Assembly: GCA_025059775.1 (NCBI GenBank) | Contig: JANXCW010000005.1 | Span: 62,001 to 126,000 of the forward strand | DNA from: Armatimonadota bacterium | GTDB taxonomy: Bacteria > Sysuimicrobiota > Sysuimicrobiia > Sysuimicrobiales > Sysuimicrobiaceae | DNA length: 64,000 nt | Reading direction: 5' to 3' | Shown here: positions 42,602 through 50,524 of the stretch, one piece after another | Layout of the letters: the number at the start of each line of letters is the position of its first letter | Position numbering within the stretch: position 1 is the stretch's first letter | Program-made: the position numbers and the translations under genes | The notes under the pieces: model-generated | The model's database searches: none | What the model saw: the letters and a program-made list of their open reading frames with translations, nothing else | Told to the model about the DNA's origin: nothing

Positions 42602-43399
42602 TTACCGGCCAAGCCTTCCCGGCCGATCCCGCCCGCCTGCTCCCCGCACCAGGTCCCGGATGACTCCTACCAGCATGTCCGTGAGGATCTCGAAGGTCGC
42701 CTCCCCCTCCTCCCGGGTGGCCTCCGCGGGTGCCCCGCAGTACGCCTGCTCCAGCCCCATCGCTCGGAAGTCCCGAAGCCCCCTCTGGATGGCCTCCACG
42801 AGGCTGATGGGGATCGGAGGCAGCGCCCGCATGCGCTCTCCGTGCACCCACTCCGGCCGCTCCGCCAGCACGAGGGAGGTCTCGTACCGGCCCGCGTGGC
42901 AGGCGCCGCTGCGGAACTCCTCCGGAAGGCGCACCGCGCGTTCCCTCCGGGTGAGGTCGAGATACCCCACCGCCCTACCCGTCCGGGCCTCCACCGTGTC
43001 CAAGGCCCGGTGGATGGCGCGCAGGTGCTCGGGCTCGAAGTGGTTGTTGACCACCACCAGGTGCCGGAAACCCTGCCGGAGTAGGTCCGTACATAGGTCC
43101 ACGAGGAGGGCAACCAGGGTCTCCTCCGAGAGGCTCACCGCACCGGGGAACGCACCCGCGTAGCGGGTGACGCCGTAGGGGAGGGGTGGGAGCACCAGGG
43201 GCCGCACCTCGGGATCGTCCTGGAGGCGCGCCGCGGCCCGCCGGCACATTCCCAGGGAGATGAGGAGATCGGTTCCCAGAGGCGCATGCGGGCCATGCGG
43301 CTCCACCGCTCCCAAGGGCAGGAGCAGGACCGGAATCCGCGGATCCCGCAGCAGGGCCTCCGCCTGTGGCCAGGTCAGGGCCGCGAACTCCGTGCTCAG
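42602..43399 (-). CDS. Creatininase-family amidohydrolase, probable CTG start
   Basis: The protein has 265 residues if it begins at a CTG at 43399. The metal-binding signature is VEPHGPHAPLGTD near the N-terminus, with NNHFEPEHL and GACHAGRYETSLVLAERPE later. Family members begin 25-30 residues before the EPHG motif. The upstream frame here reads STEFAALTWPQAEALL as expected, but it has no ATG, GTG or TTG before the TTG at 43315. The CTG at 43399 would overlap the livF stop as CTGA. Creatininase-family proteins hydrolyse cyclic amides or related bonds; the substrate is unknown. It is the last gene of the LIV transporter operon. Confidence 0.85.
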   Translation of the reverse strand: MSTEFAALTWPQAEALLRDPRIPVLLLPLGAVEPHGPHAPLGTDLLISLGMCRRAAARLQDDPEVRPLVLPPLPYGVTRYAGAFPGAVSLSEETLVALLVDLCTDLLRQGFRHLVVVNNHFEPEHLRAIHRALDTVEARTGRAVGYLDLTRRERAVRLPEEFRSGACHAGRYETSLVLAERPEWVHGERMRALPPIPISLVEAIQRGLRDFRAMGLEQAYCGAPAEATREEGEATFEILTDMLVGVIRDLVRGAGGRDRPGRLGR

Positions 43400-44091
43400 A
43401 TCAGGAGGTACCGTCGCCGCACCTCCTCGTTGCGCTGCAGCTCCTCCACCGTCCCCTCGAACCGGATGCGGCCGTCGTCGATGATGTAGCCTCGGTCCGC
43501 AATCCGGAGCACCGCAGGCACATTCTGCTCCGCCACCAGAACCGTGAGACCGCTGCCCTTGAGCACCCGGATCCGCTCCTCCAGCGCCCGCACCAAGAGG
43601 GGAGCCAATCCCTCCATGGGCTCGTCCAGCAGCAAGAGATCCGGATTTCCCACGAGGGCCCGGGCGATGGCGAGCATCTTCTGCTCCCCACCGCTGAGGG
43701 CGTTTCCCCGATGGTGACGCTTCTCCCGCAGCACGGGGAAGAGCTCGAACACCCGATCCAGCGTCCAGTACCCGGATCCGCGGGGGCGGAAGGCGATCTC
43801 CAGGTTTTCCCCGACCGTAAGGTCGGGGAAGATGCGGCGGTCGTCGGGCACGTACGCCATCCCCCGTTGCGCGATGCGATGGGGCGCTAGCCCCGTGATG
43901 TCCTCCCCCCGGTACCGGATCCGACCCCGCCGGGGCGGGGTGAGGCCTACGATGCTCCGAAGGGTGGTGGTCTTGCCCGCCCCGTTTCGGCCCAGCAGGA
44001 ACACCACCTCCCCTTCCAGGACCCGTAGGGAGACGTCGAAGAGCACGTGGCTCTGCCCGTGATAGGTGTGGATGCCCTCCACCTCAAGCAT
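43396..44091 (-). CDS. livF: Branched-chain amino acid-type ABC transporter ATP-binding protein LivF
   Basis: This 231-residue ABC ATPase has the Walker A (LLGRNGAGKTTTLRSI), the signature (NALSGGEQKMLAIARALV) and Walker B (LLLDEPMEGLAPLL) motifs. The start MLEVEGIHTYHGQSHVLFDV is typical of LivF. It works with LivG on the cytoplasmic face of the LivH/LivM permease. It overlaps livG by 8 nt and the creatininase-family gene by 4 nt. The transported substrate of LIV-type systems ranges from amino acids to amides, urea and aromatic acids. Confidence 0.93.
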   Translation of the reverse strand: MLEVEGIHTYHGQSHVLFDVSLRVLEGEVVFLLGRNGAGKTTTLRSIVGLTPPRRGRIRYRGEDITGLAPHRIAQRGMAYVPDDRRIFPDLTVGENLEIAFRPRGSGYWTLDRVFELFPVLREKRHHRGNALSGGEQKMLAIARALVGNPDLLLLDEPMEGLAPLLVRALEERIRVLKGSGLTVLVAEQNVPAVLRIADRGYIIDDGRIRFEGTVEELQRNEEVRRRYLLI

Positions 44092-44839
44092 GGGCGCTTC
44101 CCAGGTATGCGGCCTGCACCGCGGGATGCCGGCGCACCTCCTCGGGACTTCCCTGCACCACGGTCCGGCCGTGGTGCATCACCGCGATGCGGTGGGCTGT
44201 CGCGAACACCACCTCCATGTCGTGCTCACAGAAGAGCACCGTGAGCCCTTCCTCCCGGTTGAGCCGAGCCAGGAGCCGCAGGGTGGCCGCCGTCTCCTCC
44301 GGCGACATCCCCGCGGTGGGCTCGTCCAGCACCAGGAGCTTCGGGCGGCCGGCGAGGGCGATGGCGATCTCCAGGATGCGCTGGTCCCCATGGGAGAGGG
44401 CCCCCGCGAGGTGGTGGGCTTTATCCGCCAGCCCCACGTGCTCCAGGATGGCCCACACCTCCCGTGTGGCAAACCGGGAGGCGGGGAGCGCCAGATGGAG
44501 GGTTTTCCCGTGGTGGCTCAGCACCGCCACGTGCACGTTGTCGAAGACCCGTAGCCGGGGGAAGACGTTGGCGATCTGGAAGGTGCGGCCGATGCCGAGC
44601 GCGCAGCGCCGATACGCGGGCCACCGGGTGATCTCCCGGCCCCGGAAGACCACGCGCCCGCGATCGGGCTGGAGTACCCCGGTGATGAGGTGGAACAGGG
44701 TGGTCTTCCCCGCGCCGTTGGGGCCGATCACCGCCACCACCTCCGCCTCCCGCACTTCCACGGTGGCTCCCCGTAGAGCGGGGAACCCATCGAAGGATTT
44801 GTGCAGCCCTTCCGCCAGGAGCAGGTTACCCATGGACAT
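44084..44839 (-). CDS. livG: Branched-chain amino acid-type ABC transporter ATP-binding protein LivG
   Basis: This 251-residue ABC ATPase has VIGPNGAGKTTLFHLITG, a LivG-type IGRTFQIANVFPRLRVFDNV segment, GALSHGDQRILEIAIALA (signature, with SHGD in place of the usual SGGQ) and LLVLDEPTAGMSPEE. SHGDQR is common in urea-type LivG homologues (UrtD-like), so the cargo may not be branched-chain amino acids. It overlaps livM by 14 nt and livF by 8 nt. Confidence 0.92.
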   Translation of the reverse strand: MSMGNLLLAEGLHKSFDGFPALRGATVEVREAEVVAVIGPNGAGKTTLFHLITGVLQPDRGRVVFRGREITRWPAYRRCALGIGRTFQIANVFPRLRVFDNVHVAVLSHHGKTLHLALPASRFATREVWAILEHVGLADKAHHLAGALSHGDQRILEIAIALAGRPKLLVLDEPTAGMSPEETAATLRLLARLNREEGLTVLFCEHDMEVVFATAHRIAVMHHGRTVVQGSPEEVRRHPAVQAAYLGSAHA

Positions 44840-45791
44840 CCCCCGCGGGTGCGGGCCGGGGTGTTGGCTCGGGGGTTTTCTGGGCGCGCTGGGCTCCCAG
44901 GGTCCCCAGGATCCCCTCCGGGAGGAAGAAGATGAGCAGGATGAGAAGAACCCCGAGGATCAGGGTCCAGTACTCGGTGTATCGCCCCGCGAAGGTCCGA
45001 AGGGCCACCACCAGGGCGGCGCCGAGGAGCGGTCCCGGAAACGTGAACCATCCGCCCAATAGGCACATCACGAGGATCTCCAGAGAGAGCACCCAGAAGA
45101 GCATGTTCGGGAACACAGACCGCTCGAGGACCACGTACAGGACCCCCGCGACCCCCGCGAAGAAGGCGGCCAGGACCATGGCCGCTAGCTGGTGCGCCCG
45201 CACGTGGATCCCCACCACCTGGCACCGCTGCGGGTTGTCCCGGATGGCCTGGAGGGTGAGGCCAAAGGGGGAGCGCACCACCGCCCACAGCACGAACAGG
45301 GAAGCCGCCACCGCGGCCAGGATGAACAGGTACGCGTTTCCCAAGGGCTTGAGCACCGCGGGGAGGGGAATCCCGTGGAGGCCGTTGTCCCCACCGGTCA
45401 CGGGGTACCACCGGAGGGCCACGATCCATACGAAGGAACCCAGGGAGAGCTGCAGCATGCCGAAGTATAGGCGCTCTAGTCGCACGCACACGAGCCCCAT
45501 CAGAAGCCCCGCGAGGGCGGCCGCCACGGGGCCGGCCACCAGGCCCACCCATGCGGGCCAGTGGAGCTTCGTGATGGCGATGGCCAAGGTGTAAGCACCG
45601 ATTCCGTAGAACACCGCGTGGTGGAACTGGTACAACCCCCCGAACCCCAGCACGAGGTTGAGGCTGGCCGCGAGGAGCCCCGTCACCAGGATGAGGGCCA
45701 GCAGGTACACGTAGAAGGGCGGCAGAAAGGCGGGGACGCCGAGGAGGGCCACGAGGAGCACGCCCAAACCCAGCCGGGTGCCGTTCACCAT
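44826..45791 (-). CDS. livM: LIV-type ABC transporter permease LivM
   Basis: This 321-residue membrane protein has eight or more hydrophobic segments and the LivM signature GLYQFHHAVFYGIGAYT, with GIHVRAHQLAAMVLAAFFAG near the coupling helix. The start MVNGTRLGLGV at 45791 was chosen because an upstream frame continues only into livH coding sequence. It overlaps livH by 7 nt. The C-terminal cytoplasmic tail is proline-rich. With LivH it forms the membrane channel of the transporter. Confidence 0.9.
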   Translation of the reverse strand: MVNGTRLGLGVLLVALLGVPAFLPPFYVYLLALILVTGLLAASLNLVLGFGGLYQFHHAVFYGIGAYTLAIAITKLHWPAWVGLVAGPVAAALAGLLMGLVCVRLERLYFGMLQLSLGSFVWIVALRWYPVTGGDNGLHGIPLPAVLKPLGNAYLFILAAVAASLFVLWAVVRSPFGLTLQAIRDNPQRCQVVGIHVRAHQLAAMVLAAFFAGVAGVLYVVLERSVFPNMLFWVLSLEILVMCLLGGWFTFPGPLLGAALVVALRTFAGRYTEYWTLILGVLLILLIFFLPEGILGTLGAQRAQKTPEPTPRPAPAGDVHG

Positions 45792-46663
45792 ACGGATCGC
45801 AACAGCCCCCGAGGCCGCACGAGAAGCACTCCCGCGGTGATGGCGTAGGGGAAGGCGACGGCGAACTGCGGCCAGATCAACAGCCCTACGGAGTGGGCCA
45901 CACCGAAGAGCAGGGATCCCACCAGGGCCCCCCAGAGATTCCCGAGTCCCCCGATGATCACGATGAGGAAGCTTTCGATGAGCAGGGTGTGGTCCATGCC
46001 CAGGGTGATGCTGGTGGTGGGTGCCACCAGGGCTCCTCCCAGTCCCGCCAGGAGGCAGCCCATCCCGAAGGCCACGGCGAACACCCGGCTCACGTCGATC
46101 CCCAGGACGGCCACCATTTCCCGGTCCGTAGCCGCGGCCCGCGCGATCTTCCCGATCCGCGTGCGGTGCGCAAAGAGCCACAGGCCTCCCGCCACCAAAG
46201 GCCCTGCCCCCAGCAGCACCAGGTTGTACCGGGGCAGGGCCACGCCCAGGATGGAGACAGCACCCTGGAGTTCCTCCGGCGGCACGAGGGAGCGGTACGT
46301 CGGACCCCAGCCCAGCTTCACGAGGTCGTTGAGGATGAGCATGACGCCGAAGGTGAAGAGGATCAGCATGAGGTGCTCCCGCTGGTAGAGGCGGCACAGA
46401 AGCGTCCGCTCCACCGCGAGCCCCACCGCCGCGGTGGCCAGCGGAGCCGCCGCGAGGGCCACCCACAGCCGGGCCGGGTGCCCTTCCAAGGCCTCCGCCA
46501 CCGTCCAGGCCACGAAGGCGCCGATCATGTACAGGGATCCGTGGAAGACGTTCGGCACCCGCAGCACGCCCAGTACGAGGCTGAGGCCCGCGGCCACGAT
46601 GAACAGGATCATGGCCCGGCTCAGGCCTACGAGGATCTGGCCCAGGACGGCCATGGAATCCAT
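45785..46663 (-). CDS. livH: LIV-type ABC transporter permease LivH
   Basis: This 292-residue permease has the typical LivH N-terminus (QILVGLSRAMILFIVAAGLSL) with VLRVPNVFHGSLYMIGAFV, and the segment RAAATDREMVAVLGIDVSRV in the coupling loop, then LIESFLIVIIGGLGNLWGAL. Seven to nine hydrophobic helices are seen. It lies 10 nt after the substrate-binding protein gene and overlaps livM by 7 nt, so the five transport genes are one operon. Confidence 0.93.
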   Translation of the reverse strand: MDSMAVLGQILVGLSRAMILFIVAAGLSLVLGVLRVPNVFHGSLYMIGAFVAWTVAEALEGHPARLWVALAAAPLATAAVGLAVERTLLCRLYQREHLMLILFTFGVMLILNDLVKLGWGPTYRSLVPPEELQGAVSILGVALPRYNLVLLGAGPLVAGGLWLFAHRTRIGKIARAAATDREMVAVLGIDVSRVFAVAFGMGCLLAGLGGALVAPTTSITLGMDHTLLIESFLIVIIGGLGNLWGALVGSLLFGVAHSVGLLIWPQFAVAFPYAITAGVLLVRPRGLLRSVW

Positions 46664-46673
46664 GCCCTGCTCC

Positions 46674-47906
46674 TTACCGCCCCTGTGCCCTCGCCCTCTG
46701 GATGTCCTCGCAGGTAGGCATGACCTCCCGGACCGGAAGGGTCAGGAGGTCCCCCGCTACCAGGAAGGGGAACTGGGGGTCCCGCTTCGTACGGCCGAAG
46801 AACAGGGGCAGGGCCGCCTGATGGTCGCAGGCCCGCATCTCCACCTCCCCCACGGGCGTGCGGATCCTCAGCCCCTCCAGGGCCTCGATGAACCGCTCCC
46901 GGTCGAGGGACCGGGCCTTGCGGTAGGCCTCCGCGATGAAGTGGGCGGTGATGTAGCCGTGGAAAGCGGGGAAGCCCGGCGGATCCCGGTAGACGGTCTG
47001 GAACCGCCGCACGAACTCCCGATTCGCGGGGCTCTCGGGATAGTAGAAGAGATAGTCCGTGGTCCCCCACACGCCTTCCGGAGCTGCAGCTCCCAGGGGC
47101 CGCAGCACCGTGACGTCGATGGCGGTGTGGATGGCGGAGGGAACGCGCTCCGCGAACCCGATGACCTTCATGGTGCGCAGCACGTTGGCCATGCCCGCCC
47201 CGCCCGTACCGAAGAAGGCCGCGTCGGGCCTGGCCTGCAGGATCTGGGTGAGGTACGGAACGAGATCCGGCTCCCCTGTCCGCCACCAGGTCTGCCCCAG
47301 GAGGGTGACCTCGGGCTTCGCGCGCTTCATGAACCGCCAGAAGGAGTTGGTGACCGCGTGCCCGTACTCATAGTCCTCCGCACCGATCCAGAACCGGGTG
47401 TAGCCCCGCCGGGCGAGGGCGTAGGCCAGGGCCTTGCCCGCCATGGCGGTGTTCTCCGAGGTGCTGAACACGTACCGGTGGCCCTTGGCTCCGGTGATCT
47501 GCTCGCTCTTGCTGATCCACACGATAAAGGGCACCCGCTGCTCCCGGGCGAAGGCGGAGATGGCCAGGGCCGTGGCGCTGTTGATGGTGCCCACCAGAAG
47601 ATCCACCCGTTCCTGCAGCACCAGCTCCCGGGCCATACTAAGCCCGATCTCCGGGCTGAACTTCTCGTCCCGGGTCACGAACTCGATGCGGGCGCCGTAT
47701 ACGCCGTCCCGGTTGATCTCCTCCAGGGCCAGTCGGAACCCGTTGAGGGCATCGTTCCCGAAGACCGCGGGCGGTCCGCTGTAGGTGTCTACGATCCCCA
47801 CCTTGATGTTCCGCTCGAACCGGGGAGAGGGACCCGCCCCCGCACGGGACACGGTTGCCGCCACCGTCCCCAGGATGGCCAGCACCGCAAGCCTCCGCAT
47901 GCGCAT
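46674..47906 (-). CDS. livK: LIV-type ABC transporter substrate-binding protein
   Basis: This 410-residue secreted binding protein has an N-terminal signal peptide (MRMRRLAVLAILGTVAATV) with a likely cleavage near residue 23. It has a periplasmic-binding-protein type I fold: KVGIVDTYSGPPAVFGNDAL, VDLLVGTINSATALAI, YVFSTSENTAMAGKAL and PDAAFFGTGGAGMANVL. Such proteins bind amino acids, amides or aromatic acids, and several aromatic-degrading bacteria place them near benzoate genes. The ligand is unknown. A strong AGGAGGAAG site precedes the ATG. It is the first gene of the operon, 83 nt after hisC on the same strand. Confidence 0.9.
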   Translation of the reverse strand: MRMRRLAVLAILGTVAATVSRAGAGPSPRFERNIKVGIVDTYSGPPAVFGNDALNGFRLALEEINRDGVYGARIEFVTRDEKFSPEIGLSMARELVLQERVDLLVGTINSATALAISAFAREQRVPFIVWISKSEQITGAKGHRYVFSTSENTAMAGKALAYALARRGYTRFWIGAEDYEYGHAVTNSFWRFMKRAKPEVTLLGQTWWRTGEPDLVPYLTQILQARPDAAFFGTGGAGMANVLRTMKVIGFAERVPSAIHTAIDVTVLRPLGAAAPEGVWGTTDYLFYYPESPANREFVRRFQTVYRDPPGFPAFHGYITAHFIAEAYRKARSLDRERFIEALEGLRIRTPVGEVEMRACDHQAALPLFFGRTKRDPQFPFLVAGDLLTLPVREVMPTCEDIQRARAQGR

Positions 47907-47931
47907 GCTACTTCCTCCTCTCCGAGGATCC

Positions 47932-47950
47932 CCGCCCCTGCCCGGGGCGG
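47932..47950. terminator. GC hairpin between hisC and livK
   Basis: CCGCCCC-TGCCC-GGGGCGG forms a 7-bp stem about 40 nt after the hisC stop. No T-run follows, so termination would be of the GC-hairpin type seen in high-GC genomes, or the hairpin may lie in the livK leader. Confidence 0.4.
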
Positions 47951-47989
47951 ACCGGTAGTTTGGTTCTCTAGGCTTGGGTGGGATTCCTG

Positions 47990-49099
47990 TTAGCTCGCCT
48001 GCAGGGATCGGAGCACGGACCAGAGAGCCTGTGCAAACCGACCCAGCTCCTCAGGGGTGCCCACGCTGACCCGGATCCAGGTGGCGTCCCCAGGCCCCGG
48101 TCGCACCAGCACCCCATGTTGGAGCAGACCCTCGTAGACCTGACGGGCGGGGAGATCCAGGTCGAACCACACGAAGTTCGCCACGCTGGGGTAGGACCGG
48201 AGCTTCCCTTCCGCCCCCAGCTCCTCCAGGTACCGTCGGCCCGTGGCCACCACCGCTAGGGTCCGGCTCAGGTGCGTCTCGTCCTCTAGGGCCGCCAGGG
48301 CCGCCGCCTGAGCCGCGGTGCTCACCTGGAAGGGCTCCCTTACCCGCCGCACCGCCTCCAGAACCTCCGGCGGGGCCACCAGGTACCCCACGCGCAGACC
48401 CGCAAGCCCGTACACCTTGGAAAACGTGCGCAGCACCGCGATCCGATAGCCTTCCCGCACCCACCGTACCCCGTCCGGGTAGTCCGCTGCCGCCTCCCGC
48501 GCGAATTCCCCGTAAGCCTCGTCCAGGACCACGAGGACCCCTTCCGGCAGGCGTTCCAGGAAACCCCGGAGGTCCCGTTCCGGTACATAGGTCCCCGTGG
48601 GATTGTTGGGGTTGCACAGGATCAGCAGCCGCGCACCCTCCCCCGCCTCCAGGAGCCTTTCCAGGTCGGGGCGCCCGAGGTCGTCCAGGGGGACCGTCAC
48701 CTCCCGAGCCTCCCGCATCCGCGCGAACACCGCGTACAGGGGGAAGGTAGGCCAGGGATAGACCACGGAATCCCCGGGGTCGAGGTACGCCTCCGCCAGG
48801 AGTCTCAAGAGGGCAGTACTCCCCGCGCCCACCTCCACCCACTCCGCGGGAACCCCCAGCTTCCTCGCTAGAGCTGAGCGCAGCTCCCAGCCCTCGTCGT
48901 CCGGATAGCGCCCCAGGGAAGGCCCTGCAGCCGTCAGGGCCTCCAGCGCCCGGGGGGAAGGGCCAAGGGGATTTTCGTTGCTCGCCAGCTTCACGAGGTT
49001 CGGTGTCCTGAGGGTGCGGCGCAGCCGCTCGAGCGAGCCGCCCGCCAGATAGGTGGGGATGCGGCGCAGGGCCGCGCGGGCCCGGGGATCCACCTCCAT
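47990..49099 (-). CDS. hisC: Histidinol-phosphate aminotransferase
   Basis: This 369-residue fold-type I PLP enzyme converts imidazole acetol phosphate to histidinol phosphate. Motifs are KLASNENPLGPSPRALEAL, SLGRYPDDEGWELR, LCNPNNPTGTY, LVVLDEAYGEFA and the PLP lysine in RTFSKVYGLAGLRVGYL. The ATG has GGAGGTGC before it. The other histidine genes in the window (hisZ, hisG, hisD) lie 13 kb away, so hisC is separate from that operon. Some HisC-like enzymes act on aromatic amino acids, and its closeness to the tryptophan genes leaves that open. Confidence 0.9.
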   Translation of the reverse strand: MEVDPRARAALRRIPTYLAGGSLERLRRTLRTPNLVKLASNENPLGPSPRALEALTAAGPSLGRYPDDEGWELRSALARKLGVPAEWVEVGAGSTALLRLLAEAYLDPGDSVVYPWPTFPLYAVFARMREAREVTVPLDDLGRPDLERLLEAGEGARLLILCNPNNPTGTYVPERDLRGFLERLPEGVLVVLDEAYGEFAREAAADYPDGVRWVREGYRIAVLRTFSKVYGLAGLRVGYLVAPPEVLEAVRRVREPFQVSTAAQAAALAALEDETHLSRTLAVVATGRRYLEELGAEGKLRSYPSVANFVWFDLDLPARQVYEGLLQHGVLVRPGPGDATWIRVSVGTPEELGRFAQALWSVLRSLQAS

Positions 49100-49231
49100 G
49101 GAAGCACCTCCGGTAGGGAATTCGCACATTTTCCGAAGATTTCCTGTGCGGGGGAGGAGGGAAGAGGGTCCAAGTATCGAACGGTTAGGGGTGATATCTG
49201 CACCGGTGCACCGAGGACCCAGAGCGTTAGG

Positions 49232-49672
49232 ATGGGGGAGCGCCGGATCATCAACCCGCCCTCGCTTCCCGCCCCCAGAGGGTACAGCCATGGAGTCCTC
49301 GTGCGGGGCGGTGACCTGTTGTTCCTGGGAGGTCAGGACGGCAGCGATCCCGAGGGCCGGCTTGCCCCGGATCTCGTGGGACAGTTCCGGCAGGCCCTGG
49401 CCAACCTGCAGGCGGTGGTGGAGGCGGCAGGGGGAACCCTCCAGGACGTGGTGAAGCTCAACATCTTCGTGCGGGATCGTGCGGCCTACCTGGAGCATCG
49501 GAGATCCCTCGGGGAGGTGTTCCGGGCGTTCTTCGGCGGATACTACCCCGCCATGGCCCTCTTCGAGGTCACCGGCTTCTTCCGGGAGGAGGCCTTGGTG
49601 GAGATCGAGGGGATCGCGGTGATCCCGCAGAAGGAGAGGGGGACGTGCGGGAGGAGACGACGAGGCGCGTAG
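49232..49672 (+). CDS. Rid-family (YjgF/YER057c/UK114) protein lacking the catalytic arginine
   Basis: This 146-residue single-domain Rid protein has LLFLGGQDGSDPEGRLAPD, LANLQAVVEAAGGTLQDVVKLNIFVRD and ALVEIEGIAVIP. RidA proper has an arginine in the PAR(S/T) motif that is needed for imine deamination. Here that place reads YYPAMALFEV, so the arginine is replaced by methionine. The protein therefore more likely belongs to a Rid subfamily without classic imine deaminase activity. It is 39 nt ahead of tryptophan 2,3-dioxygenase and in the same direction, so it may act on an intermediate of that pathway. Confidence 0.85.
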   Translation: MGERRIINPPSLPAPRGYSHGVLVRGGDLLFLGGQDGSDPEGRLAPDLVGQFRQALANLQAVVEAAGGTLQDVVKLNIFVRDRAAYLEHRRSLGEVFRAFFGGYYPAMALFEVTGFFREEALVEIEGIAVIPQKERGTCGRRRRGA

Positions 49673-49711
49673 CCGCCGGGAATGGACCACGCCGGGAAAG
49701 GGGGGGTGAGC

Positions 49712-50524
49712 ATGGAAGCGCGGATCAAGCCGCTCACCTACGGTTCGTACATTCGGACGGACGACCTGCTCTCCCTCCAGACACGCCTCAGTGGCGCGCA
49801 CGATGAGCTGCAGTTCATCATCGTCCACCAAGTATTCGAGCTGTGGTTCAAGCTCCTGCTCTTCGAGCTGGAGTCCGTACGGGAGGCCCTGAACCGGGAT
49901 GAGCCGCGGGGGGCCGTGCGCCTGTTGCGGCGGGTGGCGGAGATCTGCCGGGTCATGACGGGGGGATTTGACGTGCTGGAGACCATGCGGCCCTGGGACT
50001 TCCTGGAGTTCCGGTCGCGTCTACGGCCGGCAAGCGGCTTCCAGAGTCGGCAGTTCCGGGAGGTGGAGTTCCTCTCGGGCCTGAAGGATCCCCGGTACCT
50101 CCGGAGCTTCGAGGGGGAGCCCGAGGACTGGAAGGTGCTCCGGCGACGACTGGAGGAGCCTAGCGTATGGGACGCCTTCGTGGGCCTGCTGTGCCGTCGG
50201 GGCCTTACGACCTCCCCCGAGGCGGAACTGCTCCACACCCTCATCCGCATCCATCGGGAGCCCGCGCTCCTGGACCTGGACGAGCTGTGCGAGGCTCTCC
50301 TGGACTACGACGAGGCCTTCTCCCTGTGGCGACACCGCCACGTACTCATGGTGGAACGGATGATCGGGGCCCGGCCCGGGACAGGACAGGAGGACGTCCA
50401 GCGGACCGTGGGATCCTCCGAGGGGAGCTACTTCACCGGGGTGGACTACCTGCGGGCCACCCTCTCCAAGCGGTTCTTCCCCCTCCTGTGGAAGGCCCGC
50501 ACCTTCGTGGAGCGGGAGGAATGA
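49712..50524 (+). CDS. kynA: Tryptophan 2,3-dioxygenase
   Basis: This 270-residue heme enzyme opens the indole ring of tryptophan with molecular oxygen, giving N-formylkynurenine. Family features are YGSYIRTDDLLSLQ, HDELQFIIVHQVFELWFKL, DFLEFRSRLRPASGFQS, and the heme-ligand region WRHRHVLMVERMIGARPGTG with DYLRATLSKRFFP. The ATG at 49712 is preceded by GGGGGGTGAG; an ATG at 49682 is less likely. It overlaps the next gene by 4 nt. It shows that the organism can use oxygen, in contrast to the oxygen-sensitive ring reductase nearby. Confidence 0.92.
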   Translation: MEARIKPLTYGSYIRTDDLLSLQTRLSGAHDELQFIIVHQVFELWFKLLLFELESVREALNRDEPRGAVRLLRRVAEICRVMTGGFDVLETMRPWDFLEFRSRLRPASGFQSRQFREVEFLSGLKDPRYLRSFEGEPEDWKVLRRRLEEPSVWDAFVGLLCRRGLTTSPEAELLHTLIRIHREPALLDLDELCEALLDYDEAFSLWRHRHVLMVERMIGARPGTGQEDVQRTVGSSEGSYFTGVDYLRATLSKRFFPLLWKARTFVEREE

